Notes under the pieces: generated by a model | What the model was told of the DNA's origin: nothing | The model's database searches: none | Seen by the model: only the letters and a program-made list of their open reading frames with translations | Part shown: piece after piece, positions 25,423 to 36,042 of the stretch | How positions within the stretch are numbered: position 1 is the stretch's first letter | Layout: each line of letters begins with the position of its first letter | Assembly: GCF_017815535.1 (NCBI RefSeq) | Contig: NZ_CP072596.1 | Location: 1,860,001-1,924,000, forward strand | Length of the DNA: 64,000 nt | Origin: Tessaracoccus sp. MC1865 | Lineage (GTDB): Bacteria; Actinomycetota; Actinomycetes; Propionibacteriales; Propionibacteriaceae | Direction: 5' to 3' | Made by a program: the position numbers and the translations under genes

Positions 25423-25908
25423 ATGACCTACATCAAGACCTATCTCCGGGACCATCACGGCGGAGCCGCTGCCGGCGTGGACGCCTTTCACCGCGTCGCG
25501 GAGGGCCACGGCGACCAGGGCGTGCGGGACGCCGTCGCCCGCATCGCCGTCGACATCGAGGCGGCCCACCAGGAACTGCAGCAGATCATGGAGCGCTTCG
25601 GGGCGCGGCCCAACAGCGCGAAGGATTTCGTCGCGAAGATGGCCGAGAAGGCGAGCAGGCTGAAGCTCAACCGCGAGGTGGTGCGCCGCTCCCCGCTCTC
25701 AGACCTGGTGGAGCTCGAGGCGTTGCTGGACGCCGTGCACGCACAGTCCAGGATGTGGCAGATCCTGCTGCAGCTCGACGACTCCCGCCTCGACCGTCGG
25801 CAGCTCACCGATCTCTTCTCCCGTGCCCGGCAGCACGAGAGCGAGCTCGAGGAGCTCTGGCTGAAGCAGGCCCCCACGTTGCTCGAACGCGACGACCAGC
25901 CCGGGTGA
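25423..25908 (+). CDS. Uncharacterised helical protein (ferritin-like bundle suspected)
   Basis: A 161-aa soluble, mostly alpha-helical protein. It starts MTYIKTYLRDHHGGAAAGVDAFHRVAEGH and contains DIEAAHQELQQIMERFG and a conserved-looking block LKLNREVVRRSPLSDLVELEALLDAV. Similar uncharacterised proteins occur in many actinobacteria. The His, Glu and Asp spacing in the first half (DHHGG, EGHGD, DIEAAHQE) hints at a ferritin-like four-helix bundle, but the metal site is not proven. It stands between divergent mgtE and convergent ilvC. Start chosen at the ATG that follows AGGA; an earlier GTG/ATG pair 24-27 bp upstream lacks a ribosome-binding site. Confidence 0.72.
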   Translation: MTYIKTYLRDHHGGAAAGVDAFHRVAEGHGDQGVRDAVARIAVDIEAAHQELQQIMERFGARPNSAKDFVAKMAEKASRLKLNREVVRRSPLSDLVELEALLDAVHAQSRMWQILLQLDDSRLDRRQLTDLFSRARQHESELEELWLKQAPTLLERDDQPG

Positions 25909-25916
25909 GACGAAAA

Positions 25917-25949
25917 AGCCCCCAGTGACCGGTGCGGTCACTGGGGGCT
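25917..25949. terminator. Bidirectional intrinsic terminator between the 25.4-kb gene and ilvC
   Basis: AGCCCCCAGTGACC pairs perfectly with GGTCACTGGGGGCT around GGTGC. On the minus strand the stem is followed by TTTTTCG, so it is the terminator of ilvBNC and also serves the plus-strand gene. Confidence 0.93.
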
Positions 25950-25966
25950 TCTCAGGCCGGCCCTGA

Positions 25967-27542
<1,576 letters not shown>

Positions 27543-27546
<4 letters not shown>

Positions 27547-29285
27547 AGGACTTCCTCTTCCCACTCGGGAGCCATGTCGCGGGCGACGCGGATCTCATCG
27601 TTGCTGACACCGGCGGGCACCATCGGCCACACCATGGCGTCCTTGTGCACGACGAATTCGATGACCACGGGGCGGTCGTTGATCTCCAGGGCCTGCTGGA
27701 TGGCGGCCTCCGCCTCCACCTCGTTGGTGGCGCGCAGCCCGACGCAGCCCATCGATTCCGCGAGCATCGGGAAATTGGGCAGCGACTCGGTCATCAGGTC
27801 GGTGTTGGAGTAGCGGCCCTCGTAGAACAGGGACTGCCACTGGCGCACCATGCCGAGGGCGTGGTTGTTGATGATCGCGATCTTGATCGGGATGTTGTTG
27901 AGCGCGCAGGTGACGAGCTCCTGGTTGGTCATCTGGAAGCAGCCGTCGCCGTCGATCCCCCACACCGTGGCGTCCGGGTTGGCGACCTTGGCTCCCATCG
28001 CCGCAGGGACACAGAAACCCATGGTGCCGGCGCCGCCGGAGTTGAGCCACGAGTTCGGCTTCTCGTGCGGCAGGAAGTGCGCTGCCCACATCTGGTGCTG
28101 GCCGACGCCGACCGCGTAGATGCTGTCTGCGGGGCTCAGCTGGCCGATGCGTTGGATGACCTCCTGCGGGGAGAGCTGCCCGTCAGGAGCGGCATCCCAC
28201 CGTGGCTGGTAACGCGCCTTCATCGTGCCCAGCTGACGGCGCCACGCGTCGATCTGGGGCATCTCATAGGCCTCGATGGCCTCGTTGAGCTGGACGAGCG
28301 TCTGCTTGACGTCGCCCACGATCGGGATGTCGACCGGCTTGTTCTTGCCGATCTCTGCCGGGTCCACGTCTGCGTGGATGATCTTGGCCCCCATGGCGAA
28401 GCTGTCCAGCTTGCCGGTGACGCGGTCGTCGAACCGGGTCCCCAGCGCGATGAGGAGATCGGCCTTCTGCAGCGCGCCCACGGCTGCGACGGTGCCGTGC
28501 ATGCCGGGCATCCCCATGTTGAGCTCGTGCGAATCCGGCAACGCACCGCGCGCCATCAACGTGGTCACCACGGGGATGCGGGTCTTCTCGACGAACTCGG
28601 CCAGTTCCTCGTGCGCCCGGGCGAGGGTGACGCCGCCACCGATGTAGAGCACGGGGCGCTTGGCCTCGGAGATCATCTTCGCCGCCGCCCGGATCTGCCG
28701 CGAATGCGGACGGATCGTGGGCTTGTAGCCGGGCAGGTCGAGCGTCTCCGGCCAGATGAACGGCGCCGAGTTGGTCAGCGCGTCCTTGGCGATGTCGACG
28801 AGCACCGGGCCGGGACGGCCCGTGGCGGCGATGTGGAAGGCCTCCTGGATCGCGCGCGGGATCCCGCCGACCTCTTTGACGAGGTAGCTGTGCTTCGTGA
28901 TCGGCATCGTGATGCCGCGGATGTCAGCTTCCTGGAAGGCGTCGGTGCCGATGGAGTGGCTGTTGACCTGTCCGGTGATCGCCACGATCGGCGTCGAATC
29001 CATGTACGCGTTGGCGATGGGGGTCACGAGGTTCGTGGCGCCAGGTCCGGACGTCGCGATACAGACGCCGACGCGGCCGGACGACATCGCGTAGCCCTCG
29101 GCCGCGTGGCCGGCGCCCTGCTCGTGCCGCACCAGGATGTGGCGGATCTTGGAGTCGTAGAGCGGGTCGTACGCAGGCAGAATGGCGCCGCCGGGAATAC
29201 CGAAAGCTACATCGACACCCATTCGTTCGAGTGACTCAACGAGAGCCTGGGCCCCCGTCATGAGCTGACCGTCTGTCTGCGCCAT
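27543..29285 (-). CDS. ilvB: Acetolactate synthase large (catalytic) subunit
   Basis: A 580-aa thiamine-diphosphate enzyme making acetolactate from two pyruvates or acetohydroxybutyrate from pyruvate and 2-oxobutyrate. [17 protein letters not shown] and [13 protein letters not shown] (with the catalytic glutamate) are in the PYR domain, a FAD-type middle domain follows, and [39 protein letters not shown] is the PP-domain cofactor motif. The start [19 protein letters not shown] at 29285 lies 4 nt after GGGAG; the longer open frame runs into the leader region. Expression is probably attenuated by the leader peptide and terminator upstream. Confidence 0.98.
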
Positions 29286-29333
29286 TGCCTCTCCCTTCTC
29301 ATGTGCAGTGGCTCGTGGACTTCGTCTTCCAAG

Positions 29334-29358
29334 AAAAAACCCCCGCTGCCACTGGGGC
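29334..29358 (-). terminator. Attenuator terminator in the ilvB leader
   Basis: On the minus strand GCCCC and GGGGG flank AGTGGCAGC and are followed directly by TTTTTT, about 50 nt before the ilvB start. It lies downstream of a leader peptide and a stable stem, which is the layout of a transcription attenuator. An alternative TGCC/GGCA pairing inside the same sequence could weaken it. Confidence 0.75.
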
Positions 29359-29367
29359 ACACGAGGG

Positions 29368-29397
29368 AGCGCTTCAGATCTGAGATCTGTCAGCGCT
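29368..29397 (-). promoter_or_regulatory. Pause/antiterminator hairpin in the ilvB leader
   Basis: AGCGCT and AGCGCT (self-complementary) enclose CAGATCT-C-AGATCTG, forming a long near-continuous stem that begins in the leader-peptide stop codon. A ribosome stalled in the leader would prevent it from forming, which is how it could control the downstream terminator. Confidence 0.65.
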
Positions 29398-29431
29398 AAA
29401 AGTCAATTACGAGCCAGCTGGCGTTGGGCAT
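29396..29431 (-). CDS. ilvBNC leader peptide ([11 protein letters not shown])
   Basis: An 11-codon reading frame with consecutive Leu (CTC), Val (GTA) and Ile (ATT) codons, the three end products of the pathway. GGGAGGG lies 7 nt before the ATG, a strong ribosome-binding site. It is followed by a stable hairpin and a U-tract terminator before ilvB. Leader peptides rich in branched-chain residues are known for ilvB of Corynebacterium and Streptomyces; this one has its own sequence. GTA and ATT are rare-type codons in such a GC-rich genome, which would sharpen stalling. Confidence 0.8.
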   Translation of the reverse strand: MPNASWLVIDF

Positions 29432-29495
29432 GGGTCAACCCTCCCGTTTGGCGGCGTCACTGTCAAGCGATACAGCTGCACGTTCCGAAATGTGG

Positions 29496-29527
29496 GACGG
29501 CGGGCCGGGAAAACCCGACCCGCCGTC
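29496..29527 (-). terminator. Strong hairpin between the 29.6-kb gene and the ilv leader
   Basis: GACGGCGGG-CC-GGG-AAAA-CCC-GA-CCCGCCGTC forms a long stem with one small internal loop. It follows the stop of the gene at 29552 and would isolate the ilv leader from upstream transcription. Confidence 0.8.
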
Positions 29528-29551
29528 TCACGAGCGTTCAGAGGTGCGTGA

Positions 29552-30037
29552 TCACGCCTCGACGCGGCCAACCACCGACGGGCGGATGGTGGTGAGTGCC
29601 CAACCGATGAGGGCGAACAGGATGCCGAGACCGATCACCAGAGCGGCGACGCCGAAGGCGACGACCGAGGTGAACAGCGAGGCACGGAGGAAGGAACCGT
29701 TCATGACGGTGTTGCGCTGCTTGTTGAACTCCTCAGCGGCGGCGGTGTCGCCGGCGGCCTCGGCCTCACGGGCGAGCGAGCCGAGCTCGGCGTAGGTCTT
29801 GCCCTCGGAACCGGCCAGGGCGTGCATGTTGATCGTGTCTGCCTGGGCGAACGCGCTCAGCGGGCCGGTGACTTCCTTGCCCGCGTAGGCGCCGTTCATG
29901 AACGTCGAATCGCCCGGCACGGTGATGTTCTCAGCCTTGAGCTGCGACGACACCTGGGTCCAGGTGACGGCGCCGGCGACGATGAGGACAACGCCGGCGA
30001 TGATCGACAGGATGCCGACAATTTTGGTGGCCTTCAT
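29552..30037 (-). CDS. Two-segment membrane protein (often mislabelled LigA)
   Basis: A 161-aa protein with an N-terminal membrane helix (IVGILSIIAGVVLIVAGAVTWTQV), an extracytoplasmic central part of about 75 residues (LKAENITVPGDS, AFAQADTINMHAL, EAEAAGDTAAAEEFN), and a second long helix (FTSVVAFGVAALVIGLGILFALIGWAL). It resembles an actinobacterial family often named aromatic ring-opening dioxygenase LigA in databases, but it has no dioxygenase residues, so that name should not be used. Start ATG at 30037 follows AAAGAGGG. It has its own good promoter and a hairpin terminator, so it is monocistronic. Confidence 0.75.
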   Translation of the reverse strand: MKATKIVGILSIIAGVVLIVAGAVTWTQVSSQLKAENITVPGDSTFMNGAYAGKEVTGPLSAFAQADTINMHALAGSEGKTYAELGSLAREAEAAGDTAAAEEFNKQRNTVMNGSFLRASLFTSVVAFGVAALVIGLGILFALIGWALTTIRPSVVGRVEA

Positions 30038-30060
30038 GGAAGCCCTCTTTCTATCTGTCT

Positions 30061-30076
30061 GGGTGCGCTTGCACCC
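30061..30076 (-). promoter_or_regulatory. Small 5'-UTR hairpin before the 29.6-kb gene
   Basis: GGGTGC-GCTT-GCACCC lies in the predicted roughly 80-nt leader of this gene, 24 bp before the start codon. It may be only a stabilising stem. Confidence 0.4.
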
Positions 30077-30122
30077 TGGGACTGTTGTCTCGGGACCCAC
30101 TGGAGGGAGGGCTCCGGCCGTT

Positions 30123-30151
30123 ACCTTACGGGGGTTCGGTATTTACGACAA
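30123..30151 (-). promoter_or_regulatory. Promoter TTGTCG-N17-TAAGGT
   Basis: On the minus strand a -35 TTGTCG (30146-30151) and a -10 TAAGGT (30123-30128) are exactly 17 bp apart, driving the membrane-protein gene at 29552-30037. Confidence 0.72.
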
Positions 30152-30198
30152 TTGGTAGTATGCACCCCTGTGGTTAGCCTGTCCTAATCGGGGGTCGC

Positions 30199-30591
30199 TC
30201 AAGGCTTCAGTGCCGAGTGGACATCGTCCAGATCAACGTCGATCACGCCGCGCATGTTACTGATTCCGGGGTTGTCGGCATAGCGCGGAATCACGTGCAC
30301 GTGGGTGTGGAACACCTCCTGGCCAGACACGCCCCCGACGTTGACGAGCACGTTGAAACCGTCCGACCCCAGGCGCTCCTTGAGGAGCCGGCCGACCCGA
30401 GCCACGGCGTGCCCGATCTCGGCGAGCACGTCGTCGTCCTCCAGGATGTCGACGGTGTGCCGCTTGGGCACCACGAGGCTGTGACCCTTCTGCCAGGGCG
30501 AGATGTCGAGGAACGCGAAGGCCACGTCGTCCTCATAAATCTTCTTCGAGGGGATGTCGCCGTTGATGATCTTGCAGAACAGGCAGTCCAT
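30199..30591 (-). CDS. HIT-family protein
   Basis: A 130-aa histidine-triad protein of the HINT type. The triad HTHVHV places His95, His97 and His99, with His99 expected to be the nucleophile, and the N-terminal DCLFCKIINGDIPSKKIYEDD is the standard start, with Cys3 and Cys6 as possible zinc ligands. Such enzymes hydrolyse nucleotide phosphoramidates. It lies 18 bp after hisF on the same strand and is probably co-transcribed with it. Confidence 0.93.
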   Translation of the reverse strand: MDCLFCKIINGDIPSKKIYEDDVAFAFLDISPWQKGHSLVVPKRHTVDILEDDDVLAEIGHAVARVGRLLKERLGSDGFNVLVNVGGVSGQEVFHTHVHVIPRYADNPGISNMRGVIDVDLDDVHSALKP

Positions 30592-30609
30592 GAAGAGCTC
30601 CTTCGGTTG

Positions 30610-31371
30610 TCAGCGGACTTCGAGCCCGGCCTCGCGGAGGCCGGCCTTCACTTGGTCGACGGTGAGGGCACCGTAGTGGAACACGCTCGCCGCGAGCACC
30701 GCGTCGGCGCCGGCACGGGCCGCGTCGACGAAATGCTGCACCGTGCCCGCCCCACCGGAGGCGATGAGGGGCACGTCGACGGTCTCTCGCACGGCGCGCA
30801 ACATCTCGAGGTCGAAACCGTCCGTGGTGCCGTCGGCGTCCATCGAGTTGAGCAGGATCTCTCCCACGCCGCGGTTGCAGGCCTCCCTGGCCCACGCCAG
30901 CGCGTCGACCCCCGCCGACTTCTTCCCCCCGTGGGTGGTGACCCCGTAGCCCGACGGCATCCCCTCTTCGCGGCGGGCGTCCACTGAGAGCACGAGCACC
31001 TGGTTGCCGAAGGCTCTGGCGATCTCGTCGATCACCCCGGGGCGGGCCAGCGCACCGGTGTTGATGCCCACCTTGTCGGCACCTGAGCGCAACAACGCGT
31101 CGACGTCGGCGACCGAGCGCACTCCCCCGCCCACCGTCAGCGGGATGAACACCGTCTCGGCGCAGCGGGCGACCATCTCACGGGTGGTCGCCCGGCCCTC
31201 GACAGAGGCGGAGATGTCCAGGAAGGTGAGTTCGTCCGCCCCCTGGGCGGAGTACTTCGCGGCCAGCTCGACGGGGTCGCCCGCGTCGCGGAGGTTCTGG
31301 AAGTTGACCCCCTTGACCACCCGGCCGTCGTGGACGTCGAGGCAGGGAATGACACGCAGAGCTACTGACAC
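30610..31371 (-). CDS. hisF: Imidazole glycerol phosphate synthase, cyclase subunit
   Basis: A 253-aa (beta/alpha)8 barrel. [15 protein letters not shown] carries the first catalytic aspartate (Asp12), [10 protein letters not shown] the second, and phosphate-binding loops [25 protein letters not shown] and [11 protein letters not shown] are present. With HisH it forms imidazole glycerol phosphate and AICAR. It is separated from other histidine genes here (no hisH, hisA or hisI adjoining), with HIT downstream and helY upstream, so the histidine pathway is split in this genome. Confidence 0.96.
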   Translation of the reverse strand: MSVALRVIPCLDVHDGRVVKGVNFQNLRDAGDPVELAAKYSAQGADELTFLDISASVEGRATTREMVARCAETVFIPLTVGGGVRSVADVDALLRSGADKVGINTGALARPGVIDEIARAFGNQVLVLSVDARREEGMPSGYGVTTHGGKKSAGVDALAWAREACNRGVGEILLNSMDADGTTDGFDLEMLRAVRETVDVPLIASGGAGTVQHFVDAARAGADAVLAASVFHYGALTVDQVKAGLREAGLEVR

Positions 31372-31434
31372 GGGGAAATCCTACTGTTCTCTCGCCGGAC
31401 ACACGCTCGCTCCCACGGACGCAGGGGGACGCGG

Positions 31435-34191
31435 TCAGTCCTCCGTCAGGTCCGTGGCGACCACCCCGCGTCTCATCGAATCCGCCACTGCGTGGCAGGT
31501 ACGACGCAGGTCACCGGGACCGACGGCGGTGGCCAACTGGCCCGCAAGGTCCACGACCTGGCGCACCCAGCGCACGAAGTCACCGGCCGACAGGCTGGTG
31601 GTGGCGAGCACCTTCGAGAGGTCCTGGCCGGACGACCAACGCCACGCGGCCTCGGCGAACCCGATGTCCGGCTCCCTGCCCCGGTCACGCTTGTGCTGGC
31701 GCTCCAGCCTGCCCACCTCTCGCCACACGTCACGCAGCGCGGACTGCGCGCGCTCCGACTCGGCGTCCGGCATGCGCGGCAGCACGGCGTCGCGCGTGGG
31801 CCGCGACTCGTAGACCAGCGTTGACAGCACCGCGGCCAACTGGGGAGGGGTGAGCCCGGCGAAGACGTCACGGCGGATGCATTCGGCCGCGACGAGATCG
31901 AGTTCGTTGTAGATGCGGCGCAGCATGCGTCCGGCATCCGTGAGCGAGTCGTCGTCGAGATAGCCCAGTTCCTCGAGCACCGCCAGCACGCGCTCGAACT
32001 GCACCGCCAACGAATTCGCGCGGCCGGTGATCTGTGACTCGATCCGCTCCGCCTCACGCTCCAGCCGGATGACGCGCGCAGCCTCGACGGCATGGATCTC
32101 CCGATCCGGGCACTCGTGGCAGGGATGGGCCTTGAGTTCGCCGCGCAGCTGCCGGATCTCGCGCTGCACCTGGTCGTCGGACGGCGGCGCGGTGTCTGGG
32201 ATCTCAGGGTCTGCGGAGGCGATCTTGCTGCTCATGGCCGACAGCAGAGAACGCCTGTCCGCGCGGTCACGCACCGAGAAGTTGCGTGGCACGCGCACCC
32301 GGCCGACCGGCTGGACCGGGCCGCGGAGGTCGTGGGCCTGCAGCTTGAGGACCGTGTGATCGCCGGAGATGATCTGCGCCCAGGGCTCGGCCTGCCGACC
32401 CTGCTGCCCCACTCGCAACACCACGGACCACCCCTGGCGGGGTACGTGCACGATGTCCCCGGGCATCAGCGTGGTCAGCGAGTGCCCGACGAGCTCCGAC
32501 TGCTCAGCCTTGCGCGCCTTCGACGACACCGCCTCCAGCCGGGAGATCTCGTCGCGCAGCCGCGCGTAGCTCATGAAGTCGCCCAGGTGACACTCCACCG
32601 CCTCGCGTGCGACGACGAGATCGGCCCGCGTCGAGCGGGAGGTGCGGGTGGCCTTCACCACCGACTTGTCCGTCTGGAACTGCGCGAACGACTGGTTGAG
32701 CAGGTCGCTGGCCCGTTCACGGCCCAGCGTGGCCATGAGGTTCACGGCCATGTTGTAAGTGGGGGCGAAGCTGGACACCAGCGGATACGTGCGTCGCGAG
32801 GCGAGGCCGGCGACCGCACGCGGGTCCATGCCGGACTGCCACAGCACGACGGCGTGGCCCTCGACGTCGATGCCGCGTCGGCCGGCACGCCCGGTCAGCT
32901 GGGTGTACTCCCCCGGCGTGATGTCGACGTGCGACTCGCCGTTGTACTTCACCAGCTTCTCGATGATCACGGTGCGCGCCGGCATGTTGATGCCCAGCGC
33001 GAGCGTCTCCGTGGCGAAGACCAGCTTGAGGGCACCCGTGGCGAAACCCTCTTCGACGATCGCCTTGTAGGCGGGCAACTGGCCGGCATGGTGCGCGGCC
33101 ACCCCCGCCATCAACGCCTCCCGGAACCGGTCGTAGCCCAGCGCGTCCAGGTCCGCCCACGACAGCCCCTTGACGTGCTTGTCGGCGATGTCGCCGAGCA
33201 GCGCAGCCTCGGACCGGTTCGTCAGCGTGATGCCGGCGTCGAAGACCTGGCCGACCGCCGCGTCGCAGCCGACCCTGGAGAAGATGAAACAGATGCCCGG
33301 CAGCAGCTGCGCCCTGTCCAGCACGACGGCGACCTCGCCGCGGCTCGTGCGGTGCTCGCGGAAGCGCTCGTGTGCGGCGCCACCGTACCTGCCCGAACCC
33401 TGCGTCACCTCACGCTTGCCCCGCCCGGACCTGCCGCGCGGCCTGCGGGCGTCGTCGCGCACCTTGGTGGCCTCACCCTTCGAGACCCTCAGCAGCTCAC
33501 GGTTGACCTTCGACGCGCGCGCCTCCGGCAGTTCCTGTGCAGTGGGGGCCACCCCTTCGAACAGGTCCATCAGCTTGCGGCCCACCAACACGTGCTGGAA
33601 CAGCGGGACCGGCCGCCGCTCGGACACGACGATGGAGAACTCACCGCGCACGGTGCGGAGCCACTCGCCGAAGTCCTCCACGTTGCTCACCGTGGCCGAC
33701 AGCGCCACGATCTGCACCGAATCCGACAGGCCGAGGATGACCTCTTCCCACACCGCGCCGCGGAACCGGTCCGCCAGGTAGTGCACCTCGTCCATCACGA
33801 CGAAGCCGAGGTTGGCCAAGGTCGGGGAGCCCGCGTAGATCATGTTGCGCAGCACCTCTGTGGTCATCACCACGATCTGCGCCTCAGAGTTGATGGAGGT
33901 GTCGCCCGTCAGCAGACCCACCCGGTCTGACCCGTAGCGCTCCACCAGGTCGTGGTACTTCTGGTTCGAGAGCGCCTTGATGGGCGTGGTGTAGAAGCAC
34001 TTGCGGGAGGTCTCAACCGCGAGGAAGACCGCGAACTCGCCCACGACGGTCTTGCCGGCGCCGGTGGGGGCGGCCACGAGGACGCCGCGGCCCTCCGCCA
34101 GCTCGCGGCATCCGTCGAGTTGGTAGTCGTCGAGCTGGTACGGGTAGAGCGCACTGAACTCGGAGAGTTGGTCGAGAACGTTGTCCGTCAT
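31435..34191 (-). CDS. helY: Ski2-like DEAD/DEAH-box RNA helicase (HelY)
   Basis: A 918-aa superfamily 2 helicase. Walker A APTGAGKTVVGEF is near residue 45, DEVH in VVMDEVHYLADRFRG near 135, SAT in ALSATVSNVEDFGEW, a helicase C domain with FATETLALGINMPARTVIIEKL and QLTGRAGRRGID, and a C-terminal DSHCT domain with IYNELDLVAAECIRRDVFAGL. The closest named relative is mycobacterial HelY, an Mtr4/Ski2-type enzyme thought to act in RNA metabolism. In the middle is a basic linker (DARRPRGRSGRGKREV). It lies between hisF and the lipid kinase-tatCA genes. Confidence 0.92.
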   Translation of the reverse strand: MTDNVLDQLSEFSALYPYQLDDYQLDGCRELAEGRGVLVAAPTGAGKTVVGEFAVFLAVETSRKCFYTTPIKALSNQKYHDLVERYGSDRVGLLTGDTSINSEAQIVVMTTEVLRNMIYAGSPTLANLGFVVMDEVHYLADRFRGAVWEEVILGLSDSVQIVALSATVSNVEDFGEWLRTVRGEFSIVVSERRPVPLFQHVLVGRKLMDLFEGVAPTAQELPEARASKVNRELLRVSKGEATKVRDDARRPRGRSGRGKREVTQGSGRYGGAAHERFREHRTSRGEVAVVLDRAQLLPGICFIFSRVGCDAAVGQVFDAGITLTNRSEAALLGDIADKHVKGLSWADLDALGYDRFREALMAGVAAHHAGQLPAYKAIVEEGFATGALKLVFATETLALGINMPARTVIIEKLVKYNGESHVDITPGEYTQLTGRAGRRGIDVEGHAVVLWQSGMDPRAVAGLASRRTYPLVSSFAPTYNMAVNLMATLGRERASDLLNQSFAQFQTDKSVVKATRTSRSTRADLVVAREAVECHLGDFMSYARLRDEISRLEAVSSKARKAEQSELVGHSLTTLMPGDIVHVPRQGWSVVLRVGQQGRQAEPWAQIISGDHTVLKLQAHDLRGPVQPVGRVRVPRNFSVRDRADRRSLLSAMSSKIASADPEIPDTAPPSDDQVQREIRQLRGELKAHPCHECPDREIHAVEAARVIRLEREAERIESQITGRANSLAVQFERVLAVLEELGYLDDDSLTDAGRMLRRIYNELDLVAAECIRRDVFAGLTPPQLAAVLSTLVYESRPTRDAVLPRMPDAESERAQSALRDVWREVGRLERQHKRDRGREPDIGFAEAAWRWSSGQDLSKVLATTSLSAGDFVRWVRQVVDLAGQLATAVGPGDLRRTCHAVADSMRRGVVATDLTED

Positions 34192-34250
34192 TTGCGGATC
34201 ACGTTACCGCACACGTTTGGGCAGGATGGGGACCTCGGGGGCGCGGAGCC

Positions 34251-35174
34251 TCAGCCCGCGTCCCCGACGATGACCTTCAGGCAGCCAGGGACGCAGGTCA
34301 CGGTGGCGGGCACGTCGCCCATCTCCTCGCCGTCGCCCATCAGGAACAGACCGTCACCGTCCACCTCGACGGTGTGCGCACGGAGGCGCTCCACCACCGG
34401 GTCCGTGACGAAACCACCCGTGTAGACCGAGGGCAGGAGGCGCAACAGCTTGCCGCGTGACGCCTCATGGATGATCGTGACATCGAGCATGCCGTCGGCG
34501 ACGTCCGCGTCCGGCGCGATCTGCATGCCGCCGCCGAACACCGCGGTGTTCGCGACCGCCACCATCATGGCCCGCAGTTCGCGGGGCTGGCCGTCGATGA
34601 CCAGGCGGTACTCCAGGGGCGCGAAGGAGGCCAGCTCCCGCAGCGCGATCCAGCCGTAGCTCAGCGCCCCGAAGCGCAGCCGGATGTCGTTGGTGGCACG
34701 GTTGACCCGCGCGTCGTAGCCGCTGGAGACGACCGCGCCGACGAAACGCGCGCCGGAGTCGTTGGTGAGCTTGCTGAGGTCCATCACGCGGACGACGCCG
34801 GCCACGACGGCCTCCACGGACTGCCGGATGGATTTGGGGATACCCGCGCCGCGGGCGAAATCGTTGCCGGTGCCGGCGGGGATGACCGCGAGCGTCGCAT
34901 CGGTTTCCGCGCAGGCGTTGAGGCCCAGATGGGCCATGCCGTCGCCACCCATGACCGCAACCACGTCGCCGGGACGGGCCTGCAGGGCGAGCGAACGCGT
35001 CAGGTCCCGGGCCTGGTCGTAAGACGTGGAGGTGACGATGTGCAGGTCTGCGCCGGTGAGGCCGTCGCGCAACTGGCGGGCGACGCCGGGAAGGGCACGG
35101 CCGGCACGACCGCCGCCGGAGGCTTCGTTGCACACGACGCTGACGAGGCGGCGTTTGGCAATCTCACCGGTCAC
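34251..35174 (-). CDS. Diacylglycerol kinase-family lipid kinase
   Basis: A 307-aa protein with the DAGK catalytic domain: GGDGMAHLGLNA (the GGDG nucleotide loop) near residue 77 and PAGTGNDFARGAG near 96, then the YegS/BmrU-type C-terminal half with AVFGGGMQIAPDADVADGMLDVTI. It likely phosphorylates diacylglycerol or a related lipid (sphingosine/diacylglycerol kinase family) at the membrane. The gene overlaps the tatC stop by 4 bp, so tatA-tatC-lipid kinase form one unit. Confidence 0.9.
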   Translation of the reverse strand: MTGEIAKRRLVSVVCNEASGGGRAGRALPGVARQLRDGLTGADLHIVTSTSYDQARDLTRSLALQARPGDVVAVMGGDGMAHLGLNACAETDATLAVIPAGTGNDFARGAGIPKSIRQSVEAVVAGVVRVMDLSKLTNDSGARFVGAVVSSGYDARVNRATNDIRLRFGALSYGWIALRELASFAPLEYRLVIDGQPRELRAMMVAVANTAVFGGGMQIAPDADVADGMLDVTIIHEASRGKLLRLLPSVYTGGFVTDPVVERLRAHTVEVDGDGLFLMGDGEEMGDVPATVTCVPGCLKVIVGDAG

Positions 35175-36040
35175 TTGCCGTCTTCCAGGTCGATCGCGTA
35201 TTCGGCGACCGTTTCCTCGGTGATGCCCTTGCGCTTGTCTGAAATCCGGCAGATCAGCTCCGCGATCAGGAACATGCCGGACACCGGCAGCGCCAGTGAC
35301 AGCATCGAGAAGGGATCTGTGGTGGGCGTGGCCACTGCCGCGAGTACGACGCTGCCGAACATCACGAACTTGCGGGCTCTCTTGAGCTGGTAGCCGCGCA
35401 CGACGTTGGCCATGTTCAGCGCCACGACGACCACGGGCAGCAGGAAGCTCAGGCCGAAGACCAGAATGATCTGGATCTCCATCTTGAGGAACTCCGCCAT
35501 GTCCTGCATGTTGGTGATGCCCATGTCCTGTGGCGTGAAGCTCAACAGCACCTCAATGCCCTTGGGCCAGATGTAGTAACCGAGTGCGCACCCGCCGAGG
35601 AACAGCGGAGTGGCAGCGCCGATGAACCCGATCGCGTACTTCTTCTCCTTGGCCACCAGGCCGGGGGCTACGAAGGCCCACAGCTGGTAGACCCAGATGG
35701 GGGTGGACAGGATGATGCCGGCCACCACGCACAGCACCACGGCGAAGGTGAAGGAACTGGTCACGCCGTTGTTGACCACCATGAGGCTGGCTCCGGGCCG
35801 GGCCTCTTCGAGGGCGGTGCGGGCCCGGTTCCAGGGCGCCATGATCAGCAGCACCAGCTGCTTGTAGAAGATGATCGAGAAGGAACCGGCGAGGACGATC
35901 GCGATGGCGGCAATGGTGACCCGGTAGCGGAGTTCCCGCAGGTGGTCCCAGATTGACATCGTCCCGCCGGGGCCACCCTTCGGTGGCCGCAGCCAGGCGA
36001 ACCGGCCCTCGGTGGCTGGCTCAGCAGTTGCGGCCGACAT
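35171..36040 (-). CDS. tatC: Sec-independent protein translocase TatC
   Basis: A 289-aa six-helix membrane protein, the receptor for twin-arginine signal peptides. MSIWDHLRELRYRVTIAAIAIVLAG is the conserved N-terminal helix entrance, and YQLWAFVAPGLVAKEKKYAIGFI with its PGL loop and FGLSFLLPVVVVALNMANVVRGYQLKRARKF follow. It has an extra N-terminal 28 residues with a Gly/Pro-rich stretch. It starts 2 bp after tatA; the two are co-transcribed, with the lipid kinase last. Confidence 0.95.
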   Translation of the reverse strand: MSAATAEPATEGRFAWLRPPKGGPGGTMSIWDHLRELRYRVTIAAIAIVLAGSFSIIFYKQLVLLIMAPWNRARTALEEARPGASLMVVNNGVTSSFTFAVVLCVVAGIILSTPIWVYQLWAFVAPGLVAKEKKYAIGFIGAATPLFLGGCALGYYIWPKGIEVLLSFTPQDMGITNMQDMAEFLKMEIQIILVFGLSFLLPVVVVALNMANVVRGYQLKRARKFVMFGSVVLAAVATPTTDPFSMLSLALPVSGMFLIAELICRISDKRKGITEETVAEYAIDLEDGK

Positions 36041-36042
36041 GA

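Noticed and set aside
29461-29466. TTGACA on the minus strand as the -35 of the ilv promoter
   Set aside because: At 17-bp spacing the -10 would fall on the leader-peptide ribosome-binding site and start transcription at the leader ATG, so the real promoter is probably further upstream; not listed.
29552-30037. Aromatic ring-opening dioxygenase LigA
   Set aside because: The protein is two membrane helices with a small outer domain and has no metal-binding residues of LigA; the label is a known database error.
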